Origin: an uncultured Actinomycetes bacterium
GTDB taxonomy: Bacteria; Actinomycetota; Actinomycetes; Nanopelagicales; Nanopelagicaceae
Reading direction: 5' to 3'
Assembly (NCBI GenBank): GCA_903922325.1
Contig: CAIXTG010000084.1
Coordinates: 1 to 12,517 of the forward strand
DNA length: 12,517 nt
The position numbers and the translations under genes are program-made. Under the pieces are notes generated by a model that was given only the letters and a program-made list of their open reading frames with translations, ran no database searches and was not told where the DNA came from. Shown here one piece after another: positions 1 through 5,086 of the stretch (positions are counted from its first letter, which is position 1; every line of letters starts with the position of its first letter).

Positions 1-351
1 AACATCTAAATCATCGGTAGCGATTTCGCGCGACCCAAGTAAGAATCTCATCTCATCATCGGCAACAATGGCACTTACAACCATGCCGGCACCAACTACG
101 CCATCGGCACTAGCTGGTGGTGCGCCAATAGTTGCATTCTCTAACATCTGCTTTAGTTGGCGAATACGTGCTTCGATCTTGCCTTGCTCATCGCGCGCAG
201 CGTGGTAGCCGCCATTTTCCTTTAGATCACCTTCGGCGCGAGCAGCTTCGATCTTCTTAATGACTTCGGTACGTCCCTCAGTTTCGAGGTTGGCGAGTTC
301 AGCAGCTAAGCGATCAGCTGCTTCTTGCGTTAACCAGGTCTGTGAACTCAT
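1..351 (-). CDS. greA: Transcription elongation factor GreA (3' end cut by window edge)
   Basis: GreA binds the secondary channel of RNA polymerase and stimulates cleavage of backtracked RNA so that stalled complexes can resume. I translated the minus strand from the ATG at 351: 117 codons stay open to the window edge, starting MSSQTWLTQEAADRLAAEL. The N-terminal coiled-coil hallmark is clear at about residues 40-60 (EGDLKENGGYHAARDEQG), which holds the acidic tip residues typical of Gre factors (D and E of GDLKEN). The family is about 155-165 residues, so roughly the last 45 residues of the FKBP-like domain lie outside. The gene starts 21 bp after the stop of the DUF4307 gene and is probably co-transcribed with it. 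No clear Shine-Dalgarno sequence is visible before the start. Identification is firm. Confidence 0.95.
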   Translation of the reverse strand, partial: MSSQTWLTQEAADRLAAELANLETEGRTEVIKKIEAARAEGDLKENGGYHAARDEQGKIEARIRQLKQMLENATIGAPPASADGVVGAGMVVSAIVADDEMRFLLGSREIATDDLDV

Positions 352-372
352 AAGGGGAAAGGGTAGTGCAGT

Positions 373-750
373 TTAAAGACAGCGTAAAACGGTGGCAGTA
401 GCGGCCAAATTACGCGTAGGAATTGTGGCGGTGCGATCGATATAGCCCTGGCCAGCAGGAATCACATCATCGATTTGGCCAACAATTAACTTGTCAAAAT
501 CTCGAGCAACCAAGGTGCAAGTTAGTTCACGGTTTACATCGCGGCGGGTAGCTTCAAAACGAATTTCGGTTTCGCGATCATCGGTAACTGTAAATGAAAT
601 CAATCTAAAGGTGATCTCAGGTCGAGCATGATGTAACCCGGCCCAAAGTAACCAGATTAAGCCAACGCTGAGAATTACCGCAGCGACTGGGCGCCAACGC
701 GCAGCAGGCTTTATGCCGTAACGATCGTTGTAATCGAAGTCATTAGCCAT
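373..750 (-). CDS. DUF4307 family single-pass membrane protein
   Basis: A 125-residue protein of unknown function. It has a short polar N terminus with the actinobacterial NDRYG motif (residues 8-12), one membrane segment at about residues 20-38, and an extracytoplasmic domain of about 85 residues rich in beta-strand-like alternation. Two cysteines (78 and 124) could form a disulfide; that is inference. The size, the RYG motif before the membrane segment and the position beside greA match DUF4307 proteins of actinobacteria (Rv1081c-like, from memory). It is the first gene of a two-gene minus-strand unit with greA. Its start at 750 faces the plus-strand small membrane protein at 812, leaving 61 bp for both promoters. 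Upstream of the ATG there is only a weak GAGAG as a possible ribosome binding site. Function unknown. Confidence 0.75.
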   Translation of the reverse strand: MANDFDYNDRYGIKPAARWRPVAAVILSVGLIWLLWAGLHHARPEITFRLISFTVTDDRETEIRFEATRRDVNRELTCTLVARDFDKLIVGQIDDVIPAGQGYIDRTATIPTRNLAATATVLRCL

Positions 751-811
751 AAGAGTATTCTCTCGTATTAATCAGTAAGATCAAGTCCTAACGATCAGCA
801 AAGGAATAGTT

Positions 812-946
812 ATGAAAGATGTAGAAATTGGCGCAGCTGGCTCCTTAACTATGATCGTTTTGTGTACCGCCATGGTCTTTCTAATGCGCAGCTTTTATAA
901 GCGCTACACACGTATGCAAAAACGTAGCGAGGAAGAAACGAATTAA
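812..946 (+). CDS. Small single-pass membrane protein, 44 residues
   Basis: A short ORF (ATG at 812, TAA at 944-946) encodes a 44-residue protein: polar N terminus (MKDVEIG), a hydrophobic stretch at about residues 9-25, then a basic tail with RSFYKRYTR followed by an acidic end. It should be a single-pass protein with the C terminus in the cytoplasm. A good Shine-Dalgarno sequence, AAGGA at 801-805, lies 6 nt before the ATG. It heads the plus-strand run leading into the SURF1 gene. In M. tuberculosis a small membrane protein (Rv1083) sits in the same relative position after mca, so this may be its shortened counterpart; that is inference from gene order and the membrane-then-RSF/KR pattern. 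Function unknown. Confidence 0.65.
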   Translation: MKDVEIGAAGSLTMIVLCTAMVFLMRSFYKRYTRMQKRSEEETN

Positions 947-962
947 ACTGTACGAACGCATT

Positions 963-1646
963 TTGGCTGGGCTAGGAATAGCGCTTATGGCCGGAGCATT
1001 TATCGGTTTAGGAAATTGGCAGTTAGATCGGGCACGTGAATTAAAATCTTCGACTCGAACTATTATTGAAGTTACCGAACCCATTGAATTGAATTCACTT
1101 GCAAAACCTCGCGTGACTATTGATGCTAGAAATTTCTTAAAAAACGTTTCGACGCAAGGTAACTACATCGCAACTTTTAAAAGCGAGAATCAAGTTTCCG
1201 ATGGGGTAGCAGCTACAGCTTGGGAAGTTGGCGTGCTGCAGGTAGATGCTAAATCAGCAATCCTGGTTGTTCGCGGGCTCTGGTCAGAACGTTTAACCGA
1301 ACCACAAATTGCAATGTCCCAAAAAGTTTCAGTCACTGGTGTGCTGCAACCAAGTCAGAGCTCAGATCGTGGCCCGAATTCAGCCGATAATTTAGCTCGC
1401 GTAGATAGCACCTTGCTTTTAACTAAAGCTGGCCTTGCCGATTTTGATCTCTATGACGGTTTTATCTTGGCCAATAGCGAAGTGGTAGATGGTGCCAAGA
1501 TCGATCGCACCCGCCTTGAGATTGCAGTCGATAATTCCAAGGTGCCTGGCTATTACTGGCAGCACATCTCTTATGTCTTCATCTGGTGGCTCATGGCCGC
1601 TTTGGTGCTTTACCTTCCGTTCTATCGTCGTAGAGTTACCTCATGA
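963..1646 (+). CDS. SURF1 family cytochrome oxidase biogenesis protein
   Basis: SURF1 (Shy1) proteins are inner-membrane factors that help assemble haem-copper oxidases, probably at the haem a step. The protein has an N-terminal membrane helix running into GLGNWQLDRAREL, which matches the family GxWQLxR signature; a central domain with VVRGLWSE (equivalent to VNRGW) and VSVTGVLQP; and a C-terminal helix with HISYVFIWWLMA followed by YRRRV, matching the family HxxYAxxW motif. At 227 residues it has the usual length. The 3' end overlaps the DUF3817 start in an ATGA. The start is uncertain. The TTG at 963 has no ribosome binding site, whereas GAGGAAG (929-935) sits ahead of in-frame ATT (942) and CTG (948) codons that would give the expected basic N terminus. 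No oxidase subunit genes are in the window. Confidence 0.87.
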   Translation: MAGLGIALMAGAFIGLGNWQLDRARELKSSTRTIIEVTEPIELNSLAKPRVTIDARNFLKNVSTQGNYIATFKSENQVSDGVAATAWEVGVLQVDAKSAILVVRGLWSERLTEPQIAMSQKVSVTGVLQPSQSSDRGPNSADNLARVDSTLLLTKAGLADFDLYDGFILANSEVVDGAKIDRTRLEIAVDNSKVPGYYWQHISYVFIWWLMAALVLYLPFYRRRVTS

Positions 1647-1960
1647 ACCAAACCCCAGATATGAGCGGCGTAGTTAAGCGATATCGAACTATGGCGATTT
1701 TGGCCGGCATCATGTCGCTTTTGCTCTGGTTTGTTGATCTGCCGGTGGCCTATTTATTCGATAACGATGGCTGGAAAGCCAAAGTCACCTGGATCCCTTT
1801 CGTACACGGTTGGATCTACGCGCTATATGTTCTAACTGCCCTTCAATTTGCAAGCAAAGCTAAATGGCCAGTCATGAAAATGCTCGGATTAATTTTGGCC
1901 GGAACTCTGCCAGTTGCTTCGCTTATTACGGAGCGAAAAGTTGTATCGCAGTATTCGTAA
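1643..1960 (+). CDS. DUF3817 integral membrane protein
   Basis: A 105-residue membrane protein with three predicted helices, at about residues 15-37, 50-70 and 78-96. It carries the DUF3817 hallmarks: an FVHGWIYALYVLTAL stretch with His55-Gly56 at the start of the second helix, and a C-terminal LAGTLPVASLITERKV segment. In actinobacteria DUF3817 genes often sit beside SURF1 or cytochrome-oxidase genes, and this one is fused to the SURF1 gene by a 4-bp ATGA overlap, so translational coupling and a role in the same membrane process are likely (inference). Its 3' end overlaps the most probable start of the prenyltransferase gene by 20 bp. Molecular function is unknown. Confidence 0.82.
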   Translation: MNQTPDMSGVVKRYRTMAILAGIMSLLLWFVDLPVAYLFDNDGWKAKVTWIPFVHGWIYALYVLTALQFASKAKWPVMKMLGLILAGTLPVASLITERKVVSQYS

Positions 1961-2729
1961 TTTTATTAAGTCACTGCTGTACCCGATCTATGAATATCGG
2001 TTAGTACGGGCTTTAGATTTCAGCCAAACCCCACATCATGTTGGCGTAATTCTCGATGGCAATCGTCGTTTTGCTAAAGCGAACTCGGAAAGTCTTGGTG
2101 GATCTACACCTGCGCATGGCCATCGCGCAGGGGCAAATAAGATCGTGGAATTCCTGGGCTGGTGCGAAGAAGCTGAAGTAAAAGTCGTAACTCTCTGGCT
2201 GCTTTCAACCGATAATTTCAAACGAACTGATGAAGAGTTAACTGCGCTTTTAGAAATCATCGGCAATACCGTCGATGAGCTATCGGCAACTGGTCGCTGG
2301 AATATCAAAGCGGTGGGAGCCCTAGATTTATTGCCAGAGTGGCTAGCAACCAAACTCTCTGCGCTAAAACCGATTCGTAATGATGGCCTAGAAGTTAATG
2401 TGGCAATTAGTTATGGCGGCCGTCGTGAAATTGTTGACGCAGTTAAGAGTTACTTAACTTCTGAAAAAAATGATGGCCACGATTTAGCAGCTGCAGCCGA
2501 GAACATCTCGGCAGATGAGATTGCTAAATATCTATATACCGCTGGCCAACCCGACCCCGAGTTATTGATTAGAACTTCGGGCGAACAACGCCTTGGCGGT
2601 TTCTTGCTCTGGCAGAGTGCGCAATCTGAATATTATTTCTGCGAAGCTTATTGGCCAGATTTCCGTCGGGTAGATTTCTTGCGAGCTCTGCGTTCTTACT
2701 CAACCCGTCATCGTCGGCTTGGTAAATAG
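1941..2729 (+). CDS. uppS: Isoprenyl transferase (cis-prenyltransferase, UppS / Z-FPP synthase family)
   Basis: The enzyme condenses isopentenyl diphosphate with an allylic diphosphate to give cis-prenyl diphosphates for lipid carriers of wall synthesis. With the TTG at 1941 the protein has 262 residues. Family motifs run in order: VILDGNRRFAKA (catalytic Asp39), HRAGA at 61-65, WLLSTDNFKR at 86-95, NVAISYGGRREI, and the C-terminal RTSGEQRLGGFLLWQ...YWPDF. I chose TTG 1941 because GGAG lies 7 nt upstream and the resulting N terminus (YRSIRNFIKSLLYPIYEYRL) resembles actinobacterial members; an in-frame TTG at 1914 would add nine residues. Position 87 is Leu where long-chain E. coli UppS has Ala69, and the LLSTDN string resembles the short-chain mycobacterial Rv1086 enzyme, so the product may be short (inference). 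Last gene of the SURF1 run. Confidence 0.92.
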   Translation: MYRSIRNFIKSLLYPIYEYRLVRALDFSQTPHHVGVILDGNRRFAKANSESLGGSTPAHGHRAGANKIVEFLGWCEEAEVKVVTLWLLSTDNFKRTDEELTALLEIIGNTVDELSATGRWNIKAVGALDLLPEWLATKLSALKPIRNDGLEVNVAISYGGRREIVDAVKSYLTSEKNDGHDLAAAAENISADEIAKYLYTAGQPDPELLIRTSGEQRLGGFLLWQSAQSEYYFCEAYWPDFRRVDFLRALRSYSTRHRRLGK

Positions 2730-2861
2730 TCATTTAGATTTAACTTTTCTCGACCGCGTGTCGAAAGCAATATCTTTCACCGCAGTTCTAGCGTTTGCAC
2801 ATCGCCTATAACAACTAAATATGACCTCTGAATACTTTCAAATTTGAATGCGAGGAATTTC
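2730..2861 (+). promoter_or_regulatory. phoH leader: candidate promoter and two back-to-back mini-ORFs
   Basis: A TATAAC at 2807-2812 is a good -10 candidate (5/6 to TATAAT); no clear -35 is seen. Eight nt further on, ATG 2821 opens a mini-ORF (MTSEYFQI, stop TGA 2845-2847). The very next base begins a second (ATG 2848, MRGIS, stop TGA 2863-2865), and that stop overlaps the phoH TTG start in a TTGA. Transcription from this -10 would produce a leaderless or nearly leaderless RNA beginning at the first mini-ORF. The GAGGA of the phoH ribosome binding site lies inside the second. A 5-bp hairpin (TCGAC/GTCGA) near 2750-2764 has no T-tract, so I do not call a terminator. The whole reading is inference from spacing. 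Confidence 0.4.
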
Positions 2862-4169
2862 TTGAGCGCTGCGGATAGAAAAACTTATGTCCTAGATACC
2901 AGCGTTCTGCTCGCCGATCCGGCCGCGTTAGGCCGATTCGCCGAACATGAGGTCATCATTCCGGTGGCGGTTATTGGAGAACTTGAGACTAAGCGCGACC
3001 ACCCAGAATTGGGCTATTTTGCGCGTGCAGCACTGCGATATTTAGATGATTTGCGTATTACTCATGGCCGCCTTGATCGTCCGCTAAAGATCACTCCTGA
3101 AGGCGGCACCCTTTCGGTCGAACTCAATCACACCGATTTAAGTTCGCTGCCTCATGGCTTCTTGCGCGATGGCACTAATGATTCGCGCATCTTGGCCATT
3201 GCTAAGAATTTAATGTCAGATGGCAAGAAAGTTGTTCTAGTTACTAAAGATTTACCGCTTCGAGTTAAAGCATCGGCAGTCGGCGTCGAGGCCGAGGAAT
3301 ATCGTGCCGAGACAGTTTCCAACAGTGGCTGGACTGGCATCGAAGAGATCGATGTTGGTCACCAAATCATCGATGACCTCTATGCCACTGATCGCGCCGA
3401 TCACGAAGTTGCCCATCAAGTGCCAGTGCATACCGGCATCGTTTTGCATTCCGAAAAAGGCAGCGCATTAGCCCGAGTCACCGTCGATAAACAATTGCAA
3501 TTAGTTCGGGGCGATCGCAACGCTTTTGGTTTACATGGCCGAAGCGCTGAACAAAGAATTGCTCTCGATCTTTTGCTTGACCCAGATATCGGCATCGTTT
3601 CCCTCGGCGGTCGCGCCGGAACTGGCAAGAGCGCGCTAGCTCTTTGCGCCGGACTCGAAGCAGTTATGGAAAAACGGTTACATAAGAAGGTAGTAATTTT
3701 CCGCCCGCTTTACCCAGTTGGTGGACAAGAGCTGGGTTACTTGCCAGGTAGCGAAGGCGAAAAAATGTCGCCTTGGGCCCAAGCCGTTTTCGATACTTTG
3801 GGCGCGCTAGTTAGCCAGCAAGTCATCGATGAAATTATTGACCGCGGACTAATCGAAGTTCTGCCGCTGACTCACATTCGCGGCCGCTCGCTGCACGACT
3901 CTTTTGTGATTGTCGATGAAGCCCAGTCGCTCGAACGCGGAGTTTTGCTCACCGTGCTCTCGCGCATCGGCCAATCGTCGCGAGTAATCCTGACCCACGA
4001 TGTTGCCCAGCGCGATAACTTGCGAGTTGGCCGCCACGATGGCGTCGTTGCCGTGGTCGAAACCTTAAAGGGCCACCCGCTTTTTGCCCACGTGACCCTG
4101 ACCCGATCAGAGCGCTCACCGATTGCTGCCCTGGTGACCGAGCTCCTCGAAGGCCCAATTCCTAACTAG
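2862..4169 (+). CDS. phoH: PIN-PhoH fusion protein (PhoH2 type), RNA-processing ATPase
   Basis: A 435-residue protein joining an N-terminal PIN nuclease domain to a PhoH ATPase. The PIN domain (about residues 8-150) shows candidate metal-binding acids Asp12 (LDTSVLL), Glu40 (VIGELE), Asp107 (NDSRIL) and Asp130 (VTKD). The PhoH domain carries GRAGTGKS (Walker A, 250-257), VIVDEAQ (Walker B, Asp352-Glu353) and THDVAQRDN. Mycobacterial PhoH2 of this design unwinds and cleaves RNA. The TTG at 2862 is preferred because GAGGA lies 5 nt upstream and the protein then begins MSAADRKTYVLDTS; an upstream TTG (2844) lacks such a site. The 3' part is visibly richer in G+C than its neighbours. A weak terminator follows. 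In mycobacteria phoH2 is paired with a small upstream antitoxin gene; here only two mini-ORFs occupy that place. Confidence 0.93.
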   Translation: MSAADRKTYVLDTSVLLADPAALGRFAEHEVIIPVAVIGELETKRDHPELGYFARAALRYLDDLRITHGRLDRPLKITPEGGTLSVELNHTDLSSLPHGFLRDGTNDSRILAIAKNLMSDGKKVVLVTKDLPLRVKASAVGVEAEEYRAETVSNSGWTGIEEIDVGHQIIDDLYATDRADHEVAHQVPVHTGIVLHSEKGSALARVTVDKQLQLVRGDRNAFGLHGRSAEQRIALDLLLDPDIGIVSLGGRAGTGKSALALCAGLEAVMEKRLHKKVVIFRPLYPVGGQELGYLPGSEGEKMSPWAQAVFDTLGALVSQQVIDEIIDRGLIEVLPLTHIRGRSLHDSFVIVDEAQSLERGVLLTVLSRIGQSSRVILTHDVAQRDNLRVGRHDGVVAVVETLKGHPLFAHVTLTRSERSPIAALVTELLEGPIPN

Positions 4170-4183
4170 TCGGCAGGCTCAGC

Positions 4184-4208
4184 GAGGTGCCAAAAAAGGC
4201 TCTCTTTT
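4184..4208 (+). terminator. Weak intrinsic terminator after phoH
   Basis: GAGGTGCC at 4184-4191 can pair with GGCTCTC at 4198-4204 (seven pairs including one G-T wobble, with one bulged T) across an AAAAAA loop, followed directly by TTTTA. It sits 15 bp after the phoH stop. The stem is short, so termination may be partial. Confidence 0.45.
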
Positions 4209-4404
4209 AATCTCACACTCACATATCGGACATTTCGGACTTCTGCCTAGGTGACCTGCACTTTTACAACTGTGCCGGAAGTGGCTTTCCTTAGAATTTA
4301 CGACTCACGCGTATTTAAATTTGCCGATGTCAGTGCGCCTTGCCAGTCTAAACCCTGTTACTCACCCAACCGGGTGAGATTAAAGGGTACCGAAAGGAGT
4401 CACC
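4209..4404 (+). promoter_or_regulatory. Upstream region of the transglycosylase gene: candidate promoter and leader
   Basis: This is the largest gene-free stretch in the window (235 bp counting the terminator). It holds a direct repeat of TCGGAC (4226-4231 and 4235-4240, 9 bp apart); TAGAAT at 4292-4297 as a -10 candidate (5/6) without a convincing -35; a perfect hairpin at 4361-4378; and a strong ribosome binding site AAAGGAG at 4393-4399, 5 nt before the GTG. If the -10 is real the leader would be about 100 nt. Genes of this wall-hydrolase type are often tightly regulated in actinobacteria, but no known regulator site was recognised. Confidence 0.35.
4361..4378 (+). repeat. Perfect 7-bp inverted repeat in the transglycosylase leader
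   Basis: CTCACCC, loop AACC, GGGTGAG: a perfect stem ending 14 nt before the Shine-Dalgarno sequence. No T-tract follows, so it is not an intrinsic terminator. The right arm could alternatively pair GGTGA with TCACC just ahead of the GTG start, which would loop out the ribosome binding site. It could equally be an operator; the sequence does not decide. Confidence 0.55.
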
Positions 4405-5016
4405 GTGAGTTTTCATTTGAACTCTTCTCGTCGCGCATTAGCGATCTGGGCAACTGTGGCTGCTTTCTTAGGTATCGCAATCTTGCAACCAAGCGCCTAT
4501 GGCCTTGAGTTTCCAGCCACGACCTCGCTGACCCTGCCAACACCTATCGATGCTCAAGCCGGTGATGTTTATTTAACCTCTAAGGCTGATCCTGAAATTG
4601 CACCAATCGAAGCTGCTCTCTTTAGCGAGCTATCTTCTGAAGCCACAGTTTTGGCCTCATCGATGTCTTTGGTTTCATCGGCCAGCGCCAGCGTTGAACT
4701 AGCCCGCACCCCCGATGGCGCCCGCGAAGTAGCCAAAGTTTTAATGGAAGATAAATATGGCTGGGGCGATGTTCAGTATGAATGCCTCGATAGCCTCTGG
4801 ACTAAAGAGAGCCACTGGAACTACAAGGCGAGCAATCGTCGCTCAGGTGCTCACGGAATTCCACAAGCTCTGCCAGCTACCAAAATGGAAGTTATCGGAA
4901 CCGACTGGCGCACCAACCCAGTAACTCAGATTTCTTGGGGTCTTCGCTATATCGATATCCGATATGACACCCCGTGCAAGGCTTGGGCTAAATTCAAGCG
5001 CTCTAAATATTACTAA
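4405..5016 (+). CDS. Secreted lytic-transglycosylase-like protein (actinobacterial SLT / Rpf-like fold)
   Basis: A 203-residue exported protein likely to cut peptidoglycan glycan strands. The N terminus has basic residues (SSRRA), a hydrophobic core at about 11-28 and a plausible signal-peptidase site after SAYG (residue 33). A low-complexity linker rich in Ser, Ala, Pro and Thr follows to about residue 105. The C-terminal catalytic domain (about 107-203) shows YGWGDVQYECLDSLWTKESHW, with Glu135 in the usual catalytic place, then GAHGIPQALPATKM, DWRTNP and WGLRYIDIRY. Two cysteines (127, 191) probably form a disulfide. Close actinobacterial relatives usually end GWY; here the end is RSKYY. 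The GTG start is set by AAAGGAG 5 nt upstream. It stands alone, converging on fumarase. Substrate specificity is inferred from the family only. Confidence 0.88.
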   Translation: MSFHLNSSRRALAIWATVAAFLGIAILQPSAYGLEFPATTSLTLPTPIDAQAGDVYLTSKADPEIAPIEAALFSELSSEATVLASSMSLVSSASASVELARTPDGAREVAKVLMEDKYGWGDVQYECLDSLWTKESHWNYKASNRRSGAHGIPQALPATKMEVIGTDWRTNPVTQISWGLRYIDIRYDTPCKAWAKFKRSKYY

Positions 5017-5026
5017 GCCGATTGCT

Positions 5027-5086
5027 AATTAACGCTTAGGTCTTTAACTCCTAGGGCTTTAACTCCTAGGGCTTTAACTTTTGGGC
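5027..5086. repeat. 15-bp tandem repeat carrying the fumarase stop codon (two exact, two degenerate units)
   Basis: On the plus strand CTTTAACTCCTAGGG occurs exactly at 5042-5056 and 5057-5071. A third unit at 5072-5086 (11/15 identical) contains the fumarase stop codon and its last codons, and a fourth weaker unit lies at 5027-5041 (10/15). Read on the minus strand, each exact unit ends AGTTAA in frame with fumarase, so extra in-frame stops follow the real one at 15-base intervals. The array fills most of the convergent gap between the transglycosylase and fumarase genes. Confidence 0.85.
5050..5070. terminator. Possible bidirectional terminator hairpin between convergent genes
   Basis: The palindrome CCTAGG occurs twice (5050-5055, 5065-5070) and the copies can pair with each other to form a 6-bp stem with a 9-nt loop on either strand, with a G-T wobble possible at each end. 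It sits between two converging genes, where a bidirectional terminator would be useful. T-rich stretches nearby are interrupted, so efficiency is doubtful. Confidence 0.3.

Noticed and set aside
881..1084. 67-codon minus-strand frame under the small membrane protein and SURF1
   Set aside because: Antisense to two supported genes; no ribosome binding site or family pattern.
1914..1940. Earlier TTG start for the prenyltransferase
   Set aside because: No ribosome binding site; TTG 1941 has GGAG 7 nt upstream and gives a family-like N terminus.
2745..2770. Terminator between uppS and phoH
   Set aside because: The TCGAC/GTCGA stem is only 5 bp and is followed by AAGCAA, not a T-run.
4209..4404. 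c-di-AMP (ydaO) riboswitch before the transglycosylase gene
   Set aside because: Such riboswitches are common before actinobacterial wall-hydrolase genes, but the characteristic conserved strings (GGGTGAATCC and the CAGCTAACC region) are not present in order.
4251..4508. 85-codon plus-strand frame starting GTG 4251 ahead of the transglycosylase
   Set aside because: Overlaps the signal-peptide coding region in another frame, has no ribosome binding site and no recognisable protein features.
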